This document shows positions 17,021 to 24,615 of a stretch of DNA of 45,568 bases, piece by piece. How positions within the stretch are numbered: the first letter of the stretch is position 1; each line of letters starts with the position of its first letter. The DNA comes from an uncultured Gammaproteobacteria bacterium. GTDB taxonomy: Bacteria; Pseudomonadota; Gammaproteobacteria; Arenicellales; JAANXG01. A program made the position numbers and the translations under genes. Below the pieces are notes generated by a model, which saw only the letters and a program-made list of their open reading frames with translations, did no database searches and was not told where the DNA came from. The DNA lies in NCBI GenBank assembly GCA_947258785.1, contig CAMYJT010000020.1, positions 1-45,568 on the forward strand. Reading direction: 5' to 3'.

Positions 17021-20000
17021 ATGAGTGGTGATTACAGTCGTAAGACCTTCGACGCTGGGAATAATTTCAGCGGCGTGCTGATGCAACAGGGCCGCGTCCA
17101 GCTGGATGCGGACTGGAACGAGCAGGTCGCCATCGGGCAACGCCGGATCCGTGCGGAGACGGTTGATCTCATCGGGCGTGCGCGGGTGCCGCACCAGACC
17201 CAGAATGGGTTCAAGATCGAACTGAAAGACAGCCGGTTATGGATCCATCCGGGGCGGATGTATGTCGATGGATTGTTGGCCGAAAATCACGGGGCGGAAA
17301 CCGATAAATTTAATGACGTCCTGGACGAGCCTGGCGGCACAGGTGCGATTTCCTACGACCAACAACCACACTTCCCGAATGCCGACGAGATCGATCCGCT
17401 GCCCACTGCAGGGCGGCATATCGTCTATCTGGATGTGTGGCAGCGTGAAGTGACCCATGTGAAACACCCCGGCCTGGTTGAGCCCGCCGTGGGGGTTGAC
17501 ACTACGGCGCGCTTGCAGACCGTCTGGCAGGTCAAGGTGCTTAAACCGGCGGGAGCGGACGACCTCCAGTGTCCAGACGCCGTCGAGGCGTGGGATGCCC
17601 GCAACGCTCCGTCGGCCGGCCGGCTCAGCACCGGCACCGTCGAAATCCCCGACGAGGAGAACCCGTGCCTGTTGCCGCCGAGCGGCGGTTACCGCGGCTT
17701 GGAAAATCGCTTGTACCGGGTCGAGATCCACGACGCCGGCAAGATCGGCAAGGCGACCTTCAAGTGGGCCCGCCACAACGCCTCCGTGGAATCCCGCGTC
17801 ATCGCGGTCGATGGTTCCGCGCTCACCGTCACCCAGTCGAAGTGGGACGCCATGCGGCGCTTCAAGGTCAACGACTGGGTCGAGGTCACGGACGATGTAC
17901 GCGAGCTGGCCGGAAACCAGGGGGAGATGCGCAGGATCGATGAGATCAACTACGACAAGAACACCATCACACTGAGCGGCTCGCTGCCGGCCGAAGACTT
18001 TCCCGCCAGCACCTTAGTGGTGCGGCATACCCGCATTCGGCTCTGGGATCAGCAACAGGGCGTCGATTCGACGACAGGTCTGGTCGATGTCACGACGGCG
18101 GCGTTTCACCTGGAGCACGGTATCGAGATCAAATTCAGCCTGGACCCGAACCAGCCCGACGGCGAGTTCAAGACCGGCGATTACTGGGTGTTCTACGCGC
18201 GCAGCACGGACGCATCCGTCGAGATTCTCGAACAGGTCCCGCCCAGAGGGATCCACCACCACTATGCCCGGCTTGCCGTGGTCGCCTTTCCAAATGAATT
18301 CATTGAAGATTGCCGAGATCACTGGCCGCCCGCCTCGGGCGCCACGTGCTGCACGGTCACCGTCGGTGACGGTAGGCACAGCCGCGGCGAGTTCGCGTCC
18401 ATCCAGGCAGCCATCGACAACCTCCCCGACACCGGCGGCAAGGTTTGTCTGTTGCCCGGCGAATACCATGAGAATGTGAACATCTTTGGCCGACAGGGCA
18501 TCACCTTAACGGGGTGCGGGACGCGTTCTAGGATCATGTCACAGGGCCCCAGCGAGGAATTTGGAGACGCCGACCCGGTCATCCACATCGAAAACTCCGT
18601 CGCCATTCAGGTCGAATCGCTCGCCATCGAGGCTCACAGGACCGGCATCGGCATACTCGTCGATGAGGCTGCCGGTCTTCCGGACGAACCCTTACCGGGT
18701 GCGGTAAATCGTTCCGCGCGGGAACCGGTACGAATCCGCCTGCATGACCTGCACGTGCAAGCAGCGTTGGGCAGCGGCATTGAGTGTCGCGCCGGCCGCG
18801 ATCTCGCCGTGCAACGTTGTCACGTCCACATGCTGGACGTTCCCGGAGACTGGCCCGGGATTTTCCTCATCGGCGACGATGCCCTGCTGGAAGATAACGT
18901 TATTAGCGTGCATCCCATCGATACGGCGGGAGCCAACGACGCCGGGGACATCATGGCCGGCCGGGGCGGCATCCAAATCGGCGCGACGTCTGAGCGCGTG
19001 CGGGTAATCGACAACCTGATCCAATATGGGCTGGGTGACGGCATCACCCTCGGTAGCCTCGAGGAGGTGGACGAGAACGATAAGGTCATCCGCCGCGTCG
19101 TGGCGTGGCCGATAGGGCCCATCGATCCCTGCGACCCCTGTTCACCGCCGTCGCCACGCATCCCCCCGCGGACCACCGGGGAGGAAGAGCAGGAACCGCC
19201 GAGCTATCGCTCCGCCGGGGCGCTGTACGACATTGTCATCGAGGCTAACCGCATCTATGACATGGGCCGTAACGGCATCGGCGTCGCCGGGTTTTTCGAC
19301 CTGAACGACGTGGACGAGTTTATCAGCGTCGAAGGGCTGGAAGTCCGCGGGAACGACATACGCCGGTGCCTGAAAAGCCCGCTGGCGGAGATCGACGACG
19401 CTATGGTCGATCACATGGGTTACGGCGGGGTGGCCCTGGCCGACGTGTCCGATCTAATCGTTCATCACAACACCATCCAGGACAACGGACCCGACCACCG
19501 CGAGCCGGTCTGCGGAATCTTTATCCTGCACGGGGAGGGCGTCGACATCAGCGGCAACCGGATTCTCAACAACGGTGCCAAGACGGCCATCCCAGTGCGG
19601 GATGCCCGGCGCGGCAACCGCGGCGGCATCCACATTTTCTACGCGGTCGCGCCGACCGTCGACGTGGGCTGGACAAAACGGACCACAGCCGCCGTCAAGT
19701 CTGGTTTGCCGCGTCAGAACGGCGTGCCCGCGGCCAAGATCCACGACAATATCGTCAGTCAGCCGCTGGGGCGTGCCCTGACCCTGACTGCTCTGGGACC
19801 GGTCTCGGTGGCCAATAATCAGTTCACAAGCTTAGGGGTGTTACCGTTCCAGCCGCCGGTCTCCACCACCAACATGTCGGCGACGGTGTTCATCCTCAAT
19901 CTCGGCCTGTCGAATGAGTTCTACGGTCAGCTGCTCGGCTTCCGCTCGCTGATCGCAACCCGGGCTCCGGGCGGCAAGGTGGGCATTGCGGCTGTGTCGG

Positions 20001-20503
20001 AAGACAGTGTCACTTTTGTCCGCCCAGGTCTCGACGACCTGCGCGTCGGGCGGTATCTCGCCAACGGCAACGTCCTGTTTGCGGGCAACCAATGTGCGCT
20101 GGACCTGTTTGACCGCGAGGTCGGTGCCGCGTTGTCATCGGTGACGATCATGAGTCTGGACGATGTCGGCTTCCACGACAATGAGTGTGACTGCAACTTG
20201 CTCAGGGATTTCGTGTGGGTGCCGAATTTCCTTCTCGCGCTCTCGCTGCGGGCCAGCGACAATCGCCTCAAAGAGGGCGTGATGAACGCGTTCGTGTCCG
20301 CCGTGACCTCCGGCTGGATGAACGCCACAACCGGCAATCAGGCCACGCACTGTCTGATCGTAGTGGCCCCACCCGCTTTGAAAGTCGACAGCGGCAATAA
20401 GATCTTGGCTAACTTGGTTTTTCCGAAGCTTCGGGAGAAGCCGTTCTGCGACACCATCAAGACACTCATGCGCCGAACGACGGGCCTGGGGGACTGGATA
20501 TGA
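17021..20503 (+). CDS. Giant DUF6519/right-handed beta-helix protein of the eCIS
   Basis: A 1160-residue protein. The N-terminus, DYSRKTFDAGNNFSGVLMQQGRVQLDADWNEQ, is the hallmark of DUF6519 proteins found after baseplate genes in eCIS clusters. Residues about 220-400 are beta-rich (GKIGKATFKWARHNASVESRVIAVDG). From about residue 450 the chain switches to a pectate-lyase-like right-handed beta-helix, with GEFASIQAAIDNLPDTGGKVCLLPGEY followed by many N-x-I/V coil repeats such as LIVHHNTIQDNG and VDISGNRILNNG. By position and fold it is a candidate appendage or receptor/glycan-binding element; enzymatic activity is not evident. Its stop overlaps the next ATG at 20500. Confidence 0.85.
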   Translation: MSGDYSRKTFDAGNNFSGVLMQQGRVQLDADWNEQVAIGQRRIRAETVDLIGRARVPHQTQNGFKIELKDSRLWIHPGRMYVDGLLAENHGAETDKFNDVLDEPGGTGAISYDQQPHFPNADEIDPLPTAGRHIVYLDVWQREVTHVKHPGLVEPAVGVDTTARLQTVWQVKVLKPAGADDLQCPDAVEAWDARNAPSAGRLSTGTVEIPDEENPCLLPPSGGYRGLENRLYRVEIHDAGKIGKATFKWARHNASVESRVIAVDGSALTVTQSKWDAMRRFKVNDWVEVTDDVRELAGNQGEMRRIDEINYDKNTITLSGSLPAEDFPASTLVVRHTRIRLWDQQQGVDSTTGLVDVTTAAFHLEHGIEIKFSLDPNQPDGEFKTGDYWVFYARSTDASVEILEQVPPRGIHHHYARLAVVAFPNEFIEDCRDHWPPASGATCCTVTVGDGRHSRGEFASIQAAIDNLPDTGGKVCLLPGEYHENVNIFGRQGITLTGCGTRSRIMSQGPSEEFGDADPVIHIENSVAIQVESLAIEAHRTGIGILVDEAAGLPDEPLPGAVNRSAREPVRIRLHDLHVQAALGSGIECRAGRDLAVQRCHVHMLDVPGDWPGIFLIGDDALLEDNVISVHPIDTAGANDAGDIMAGRGGIQIGATSERVRVIDNLIQYGLGDGITLGSLEEVDENDKVIRRVVAWPIGPIDPCDPCSPPSPRIPPRTTGEEEQEPPSYRSAGALYDIVIEANRIYDMGRNGIGVAGFFDLNDVDEFISVEGLEVRGNDIRRCLKSPLAEIDDAMVDHMGYGGVALADVSDLIVHHNTIQDNGPDHREPVCGIFILHGEGVDISGNRILNNGAKTAIPVRDARRGNRGGIHIFYAVAPTVDVGWTKRTTAAVKSGLPRQNGVPAAKIHDNIVSQPLGRALTLTALGPVSVANNQFTSLGVLPFQPPVSTTNMSATVFILNLGLSNEFYGQLLGFRSLIATRAPGGKVGIAAVSEDSVTFVRPGLDDLRVGRYLANGNVLFAGNQCALDLFDREVGAALSSVTIMSLDDVGFHDNECDCNLLRDFVWVPNFLLALSLRASDNRLKEGVMNAFVSAVTSGWMNATTGNQATHCLIVVAPPALKVDSGNKILANLVFPKLREKPFCDTIKTLMRRTTGLGDWI

Positions 20504-21225
20504 GCAGAGTAGACACCACCACCATTCGTTACGGCGAGATCGCCGGTCAAGTCGACGACAGCCTCAAGGGCGCTGACCGGATCCGCACGGGCGCCCTGGG
20601 CGGGCTGCTACGGCTGCGCGGGGCAAGAGAGAAAGGTGCGGCGCGCGAGCTGGGCCGCGTGCGCGCGAAGCTGGGCGACACGCATCCGCGGGTAGCCGCG
20701 CTGCAGGAGCGCCAGCAACGCGACGGAGAGCTGGTCCGCGACCTCAAGCTCGGCGAAAGACGCGCCAAGTCTCAGCCCAAACGGGTCCCCGACGACATTT
20801 GGATCGTCCACGGCCGGGTCTATTCTGACGGCCTCGAGGAACAGGCCGGGTTGTTCGTCGCGCTGGTGGACGAGGAGGGAAACATGGTGCAGGAAAGCGT
20901 CTCCCCGACGGATCCGACCGGATACTTCAAGCTGATCTACACGCCCCAGCACGACGACCGGCCCGGACCGGTGGGGACCCCTGGCCATAAACTCAAGGTG
21001 TATCTGCAGGCGGCGGACCAAGACGGTGTTCCACTGTACCGCGATCCTCGGCCGCTGGTTCCGGGGCCCGGCACGTCGGAATACCGCGAGATCGTCATGG
21101 CCGAGGAAGAACGCCCGCCGGGGCCGCGTAAGAAAAAATCAAAAAAGAAGGCGCCCAAGAAAAAGACGAAGAAAAAGAAAGCGTCCAAAAAGAAGCGTAA
21201 GAAGATGAAGAAAAAGCACGGTTAG
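20500..21225 (+). CDS. eCIS-associated protein with transthyretin-like domain and poly-lysine tail
   Basis: A 241-residue protein of three visible parts. Residues 1-95 are helical and charged (RLRGAREKGAARELGRVRAK, then VAALQERQQRDGELVRDLKLGERR), possibly a coiled coil. Residues 100-200 look like a transthyretin or carboxypeptidase-regulatory beta sandwich: DIWIVHGRVYSDGLEEQAGLFVALVDEEGN and DPTGYFKLIYTPQ. The last 35 residues are almost only Lys, Arg, Ala, Thr and Ser (KKKSKKKAPKKKTKKKKASK). Such a tail could bind nucleic acid or acidic surfaces, including the acidic stretches of the DUF4157 proteins encoded next. It closes the overlapping part of the operon; the first DUF4157 gene follows after 29 bases. 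Confidence 0.65.
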   Translation: MSRVDTTTIRYGEIAGQVDDSLKGADRIRTGALGGLLRLRGAREKGAARELGRVRAKLGDTHPRVAALQERQQRDGELVRDLKLGERRAKSQPKRVPDDIWIVHGRVYSDGLEEQAGLFVALVDEEGNMVQESVSPTDPTGYFKLIYTPQHDDRPGPVGTPGHKLKVYLQAADQDGVPLYRDPRPLVPGPGTSEYREIVMAEEERPPGPRKKKSKKKAPKKKTKKKKASKKKRKKMKKKHG

Positions 21226-21254
21226 CACCGGCACGCACAAGGTTGGTGGAACAC

Positions 21255-23012
21255 ATGAGCGCCAGAGTAGCGGCAGACGTAGTCAAGTCCAATTCGACCC
21301 CCTCGAGGTCTGTAGCCGGCCGCCGTCTGCTGCCGAGTGTCAACCACAAGGCCGGATTTCCTTTATTGCAGATGAAGGCCCTGACCATTGGCGCCGCCAA
21401 CGACCGTTACGAGCAGGAGGCCGACCGGGTGGCGGATGCCATCATGCGGATGCCGGCGCCACATGATGGGTTGTCTCGGGGCGACGAACGCATCAGCCGA
21501 AAGTGCGAAACCTGCCTGCTGGGGAAGGAATACTGTCCAGGATGTAAAGAAGACGAAGAACGGGTCCAGACAAAGCCGCAGGTCTCCACGATTTCGAGTA
21601 CATTGCAGCGGCAGCTCGAGGAAGAAGAGGAGGAAGAAGAGTTGATGCAGATGTCGTCACAGTCCTCGGCGAATCCGGATCGAGTACAGCGTCAACCCGA
21701 GGAGGGCGAGGAACTGCTGCAGGCCAAGGCCGGCGCGCGCGGTCTCTCCAGAGGTGGCGGCACGGATCCATGCCATGCGGGGCGCGGGCAGCCGTTGCCC
21801 GCATCGGTGCGGGCGTTCTTTGAGCCGCGGTTTGGGCATGATTTCTCGAACGTGCGTGTCCATCGCGACACCTCCGCTGCCGACTCGGCGGTGGCCATTA
21901 GCGCCGCCGCTTACACTGTCGGCCGGCATATCGTATTCGGGCCGGGGCGTTATCAGCCCGACTGCGGGCCCGGCCGACGACTACTGGCCCACGAACTCGC
22001 GCACGTGGTCCAGCAGGGCAGCACTTCGGACGAGTTTGAGTCCCCCCGAATGAAACAGCGATTTACGTTCGATAAGAACTGCGACGATGCGGCGAGGTCG
22101 CAGATCAGCGCGGGCCACCGATTTGCAGAGTTGATGACGAGACACGCGGCCGAAGTACTCCAAAACAAACCAACCGGCAGGCTCAAGCCGTGGTTCGAAT
22201 TCCTGTTCGGCGAGAATTCCGAAGAAAACAGAACGCACATTGCAAACAATTTCACAGGCCTACACCAATGGCTGAGCAAGGACTACACGATCGGTTGTCC
22301 GTCAGTGAGGGACGATCCCTGCGACGACAACGCTACCGAGGCACAGATGCTGGATGAGGATAAGGTCGTGGTTTGTATGAATAGAGCCGGTAGTTTCTCA
22401 CAGGCTGGCATGGGACGATTGTTGGTCCATGAAAACGTCCGCAGGGCTAAGGGTCGGCGGAATGTCACAAATATAAATGATAAGAAGACGGGGGAGTGTG
22501 AATTTACTAATACAGGTCAATACAGCGAAGCTACCGTTGATGATGACCATGCGGTGACTTATTCCTGTTTTGCCGAAAAACTCGGGCCTCAATACATCGA
22601 GGCAGCCAAGGTTAAATCGCTCGTCGGAAAGCTATGGAAAGAGGGTGAAGGAGCAAGCCAGAAGAGCAATTGGACCGGGACACTGTCGATCGGCGACCTG
22701 GATGCCGAGCTGGACGTAAATGTCGAGCTCGATGTCCAATATGTTGACTTGAGCTACATCGTGATGGGCAACTATTCGTATCGTCACCCGAAACACGGAA
22801 ACGTGGATGGAAAGATACCGTATGGCACAATCGATATTGTTGAGGATCGCGACAAACACGAGGCGCTAATTATCAATTTTGAATGGCGTGAGAATGGTGC
22901 GAGGGGCCATGGATTCTGGAACTCGTCCGGTGCCGACAAATTTGAAGGTCGCTGGGGTCGCGGTAAGTCGATCAACAACGGCGGGAGTTGGACCATGCAG
23001 CACAGCCCGTAA
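21255..23012 (+). CDS. DUF4157 (eCIS_core) protein 1 with a C-terminal degenerate M35-like zincin domain
   Basis: A 585-residue protein; the ATG at 21255 is preferred to TTG 21243. The shared N-terminal module reads FPLLQMKALTIGAANDRYEQEADRVADAIMRM, then a CETCLLGKEYCPGCKEDEE Cys-pair motif, acidic LQRQLEEEEEEEEL stretches, PASVRAFFEPRFGHDFSNVRVH, and LLAHELAHVVQQ with the zincin HExxH (H246, E247, H250). From residue about 270 a different domain follows. Its pattern (AELMTRHAAEVLQ, YTIGC, VVVCMNRAGSF, LLVHENVRR, YSEATVDDDHAVTYSCFAEKL) resembles M35 deuterolysin-like or lysine-specific endopeptidases, but the second His of HExxH is Arg (H392, E393, R396). A beta-rich tail with FEGRWGRG ends the chain. 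DUF4157 proteins are eCIS-associated; cargo or processing roles are inferred. Confidence 0.85.
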   Translation: MSARVAADVVKSNSTPSRSVAGRRLLPSVNHKAGFPLLQMKALTIGAANDRYEQEADRVADAIMRMPAPHDGLSRGDERISRKCETCLLGKEYCPGCKEDEERVQTKPQVSTISSTLQRQLEEEEEEEELMQMSSQSSANPDRVQRQPEEGEELLQAKAGARGLSRGGGTDPCHAGRGQPLPASVRAFFEPRFGHDFSNVRVHRDTSAADSAVAISAAAYTVGRHIVFGPGRYQPDCGPGRRLLAHELAHVVQQGSTSDEFESPRMKQRFTFDKNCDDAARSQISAGHRFAELMTRHAAEVLQNKPTGRLKPWFEFLFGENSEENRTHIANNFTGLHQWLSKDYTIGCPSVRDDPCDDNATEAQMLDEDKVVVCMNRAGSFSQAGMGRLLVHENVRRAKGRRNVTNINDKKTGECEFTNTGQYSEATVDDDHAVTYSCFAEKLGPQYIEAAKVKSLVGKLWKEGEGASQKSNWTGTLSIGDLDAELDVNVELDVQYVDLSYIVMGNYSYRHPKHGNVDGKIPYGTIDIVEDRDKHEALIINFEWRENGARGHGFWNSSGADKFEGRWGRGKSINNGGSWTMQHSP

Positions 23013-23013
23013 A

Positions 23014-23246
23014 CAAAAAGACACAGGGTCAAGTCTCAAAAAGACACAGGGTCAAGTCTTGCATTGACACATTCCCGTGGTTTGTTCAAACACTTGAACC
23101 GGGCGCCCATTATATGTCACTGACAGAATACATAATTGGCGGGGTCGGTGATTGTGTGGCTGGGTGCCTGTCAGCGGCGTATCATGTGCTTGTTGCTGGA
23201 GAAGACCGGTACGTAATAGCCGTGTCCTAGACTCGGAGAACTACAT
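23014..23246 (+). repeat. Leader repeat, copy A, upstream of DUF4157 protein 2
   Basis: A non-coding segment. It opens with a perfect 23-bp tandem repeat (23014-23036 and 23037-23059) starting CAAAAAGACACAGGGTCAAG and continues TTGCATTGACACATTC. A diverged copy lies upstream of the third DUF4157 gene at 24444. Shared blocks include the AAAAAGACACAGG start, the TTGACA-type stretch and a GTGATTGTG block about 90 bases before the ATG. It may hold a promoter (TTGACA-like at about 23063) or be a REP/MITE-type mobile remnant. Confidence 0.7.
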
Positions 23247-24365
23247 ATGAACAGGCGAACAATTGCATATCAGACACGCCAATCGTCAGTCGCCGACAAG
23301 CATGCTGAGTGTCCATCTGTACTGTGGGCCGGCCAACATCTCAATAGTGTATCGCCGTTACTGCAAACGAAGACGCTGACAATCGGGGCCGCCAACAATC
23401 GTTACGAGCGGGAGGCCGACGAGGTCATGCGGATGTCGGTGCCGCATGACGCTCTGACACTGGGTGATGCACGAATCAGCCGCAAATGCGAGTCTTGCTT
23501 GTTGGGGAAGGCAGCCTGTCCGGGATGCAAGGAAGACGAGGAGCGGATTCAGAGAAAGCCGCAGATCTCCAAGAATACGGGATTTCTGCAGCGTCAGCCC
23601 GAGGAGGAAGAGGAGGATGAGGATGAGCTCTTGCAGACCAAGGCCGTCTCTGGAGGTGCGCGCGCGGTGTCTTCTGACGTCTGTTCACGGATTGAGGTCT
23701 TGCGGGGTGGAGGACGGCCGCTGCCTGAATCGACTCGGGCGTTCTTCGAGCCGTGGTTCGGGCATGATTTCAGTCAGGTTCGCGTACACTCGAGTACGCT
23801 TGCGTCTACGGTCGCCAATGCTGTTCATGCTAAGGCGTTCACCCTCGGGAACAACATTATTTTCGGAGCGGATCAATACTCGCCCGTATCGCTCGACGGA
23901 CAGCGTTTATTAGCACATGAACTGACTCATGTGGTGCAGCAAGGAGACGGGAAGACACGTATACCCGCGGCTGTGGAAAGATTCCCGACGAATAAATCAT
24001 TGTCAGTTTGCCAACACGTGTCGCCAGGGGTATTGGCTCGAGTCGAGGACGGTAATCAAGAAACGGCGCAATCGAGCGGTTGCCGTAAGCAAACGCAAAC
24101 ACCTTGTCCCGGAAAGAAAGGACAATTCACCCGGATTGACTACCTTCGTAAGATGTACCTGGTAAATCGTGGAACGTGCAAGCTTTTCGTTGCGGGCCTT
24201 GGCAGAGATGGCAGAGTTATCAATCCAACTCAAGAACACTTCGAACTCCGACCGGGAGAGTCAGGAACCTTTGTTCCCCCAGAGCATTCTTATGCCGTAG
24301 CTTTTGGTTGTTCTATAGGTTGCAAAGGAGTAGGACTGTTGGAGCATCCATACCTATGCGCGTAG
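23247..24365 (+). CDS. DUF4157 (eCIS_core) protein 2 with a short Cys-containing C-terminal domain
   Basis: A 372-residue paralogue of its neighbours. The shared module is clear: SPLLQTKTLTIGAANNRYEREADEV, CESCLLGKAACPGCKEDEE, LQRQPEEEEEDEDELLQTKA, PESTRAFFEPWFGHDFSQVRVH and LLAHELTHVVQQ (H224, E225, H228). Compared with the other two copies, four residues are missing after EADEV, before MRM, which shortens a conserved helix. The C-terminal domain (residues about 275-372) is unrelated to those of its neighbours and has about six cysteines: GTCKLFVAGLGRDG, FELRPGESGTFVPPEHSY and FGCSIGCKGVGLLEHPYLC. I do not recognise it; small, exported-looking and disulfide-bonded is the visible character. 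The gene has its own leader, so it may be transcribed separately. Confidence 0.82.
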   Translation: MNRRTIAYQTRQSSVADKHAECPSVLWAGQHLNSVSPLLQTKTLTIGAANNRYEREADEVMRMSVPHDALTLGDARISRKCESCLLGKAACPGCKEDEERIQRKPQISKNTGFLQRQPEEEEEDEDELLQTKAVSGGARAVSSDVCSRIEVLRGGGRPLPESTRAFFEPWFGHDFSQVRVHSSTLASTVANAVHAKAFTLGNNIIFGADQYSPVSLDGQRLLAHELTHVVQQGDGKTRIPAAVERFPTNKSLSVCQHVSPGVLARVEDGNQETAQSSGCRKQTQTPCPGKKGQFTRIDYLRKMYLVNRGTCKLFVAGLGRDGRVINPTQEHFELRPGESGTFVPPEHSYAVAFGCSIGCKGVGLLEHPYLCA

Positions 24366-24443
24366 AGTCCGAACTGCGACGTTTATACCTTGACGCGATG
24401 CTTAGGCTAATGAGTCTGTATAAAGAATGCGATGCAGAAGTTG

Positions 24444-24615
24444 CAAAAAGACACAGGATCAAGGCTTGAATTGACATATTTCCACGGTTATTCAGACTGT
24501 TGAAGCAAGCATCCTCTCTAATGTCTCGGCGGACGTGGATGATCGGCCGGATGGGTGATTGTGCGGCGCGCTGACTTCCTGGATCATAAGTCGTGTTCGC
24601 TTCGGATAATTCAAC
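24444..24615 (+). repeat. Leader repeat, copy B, upstream of DUF4157 protein 3
   Basis: A diverged copy of the leader at 23037. It starts CAAAAAGACACAGGATCAAG, continues GCTTGAATTGACATATTTCC, and shares the GGTGATTGTG block before the gene start. Only one copy of the 23-bp unit is present here. The similarity runs on into the coding sequences (both genes begin with a related R-A/T-IA-Y/D-QTR segment), so leader and gene were duplicated together. Confidence 0.68.

Noticed and set aside
23014..23059. Tandem 23-bp repeat as a CRISPR
   Set aside because: Only two directly adjacent copies with no spacers and no cas genes.
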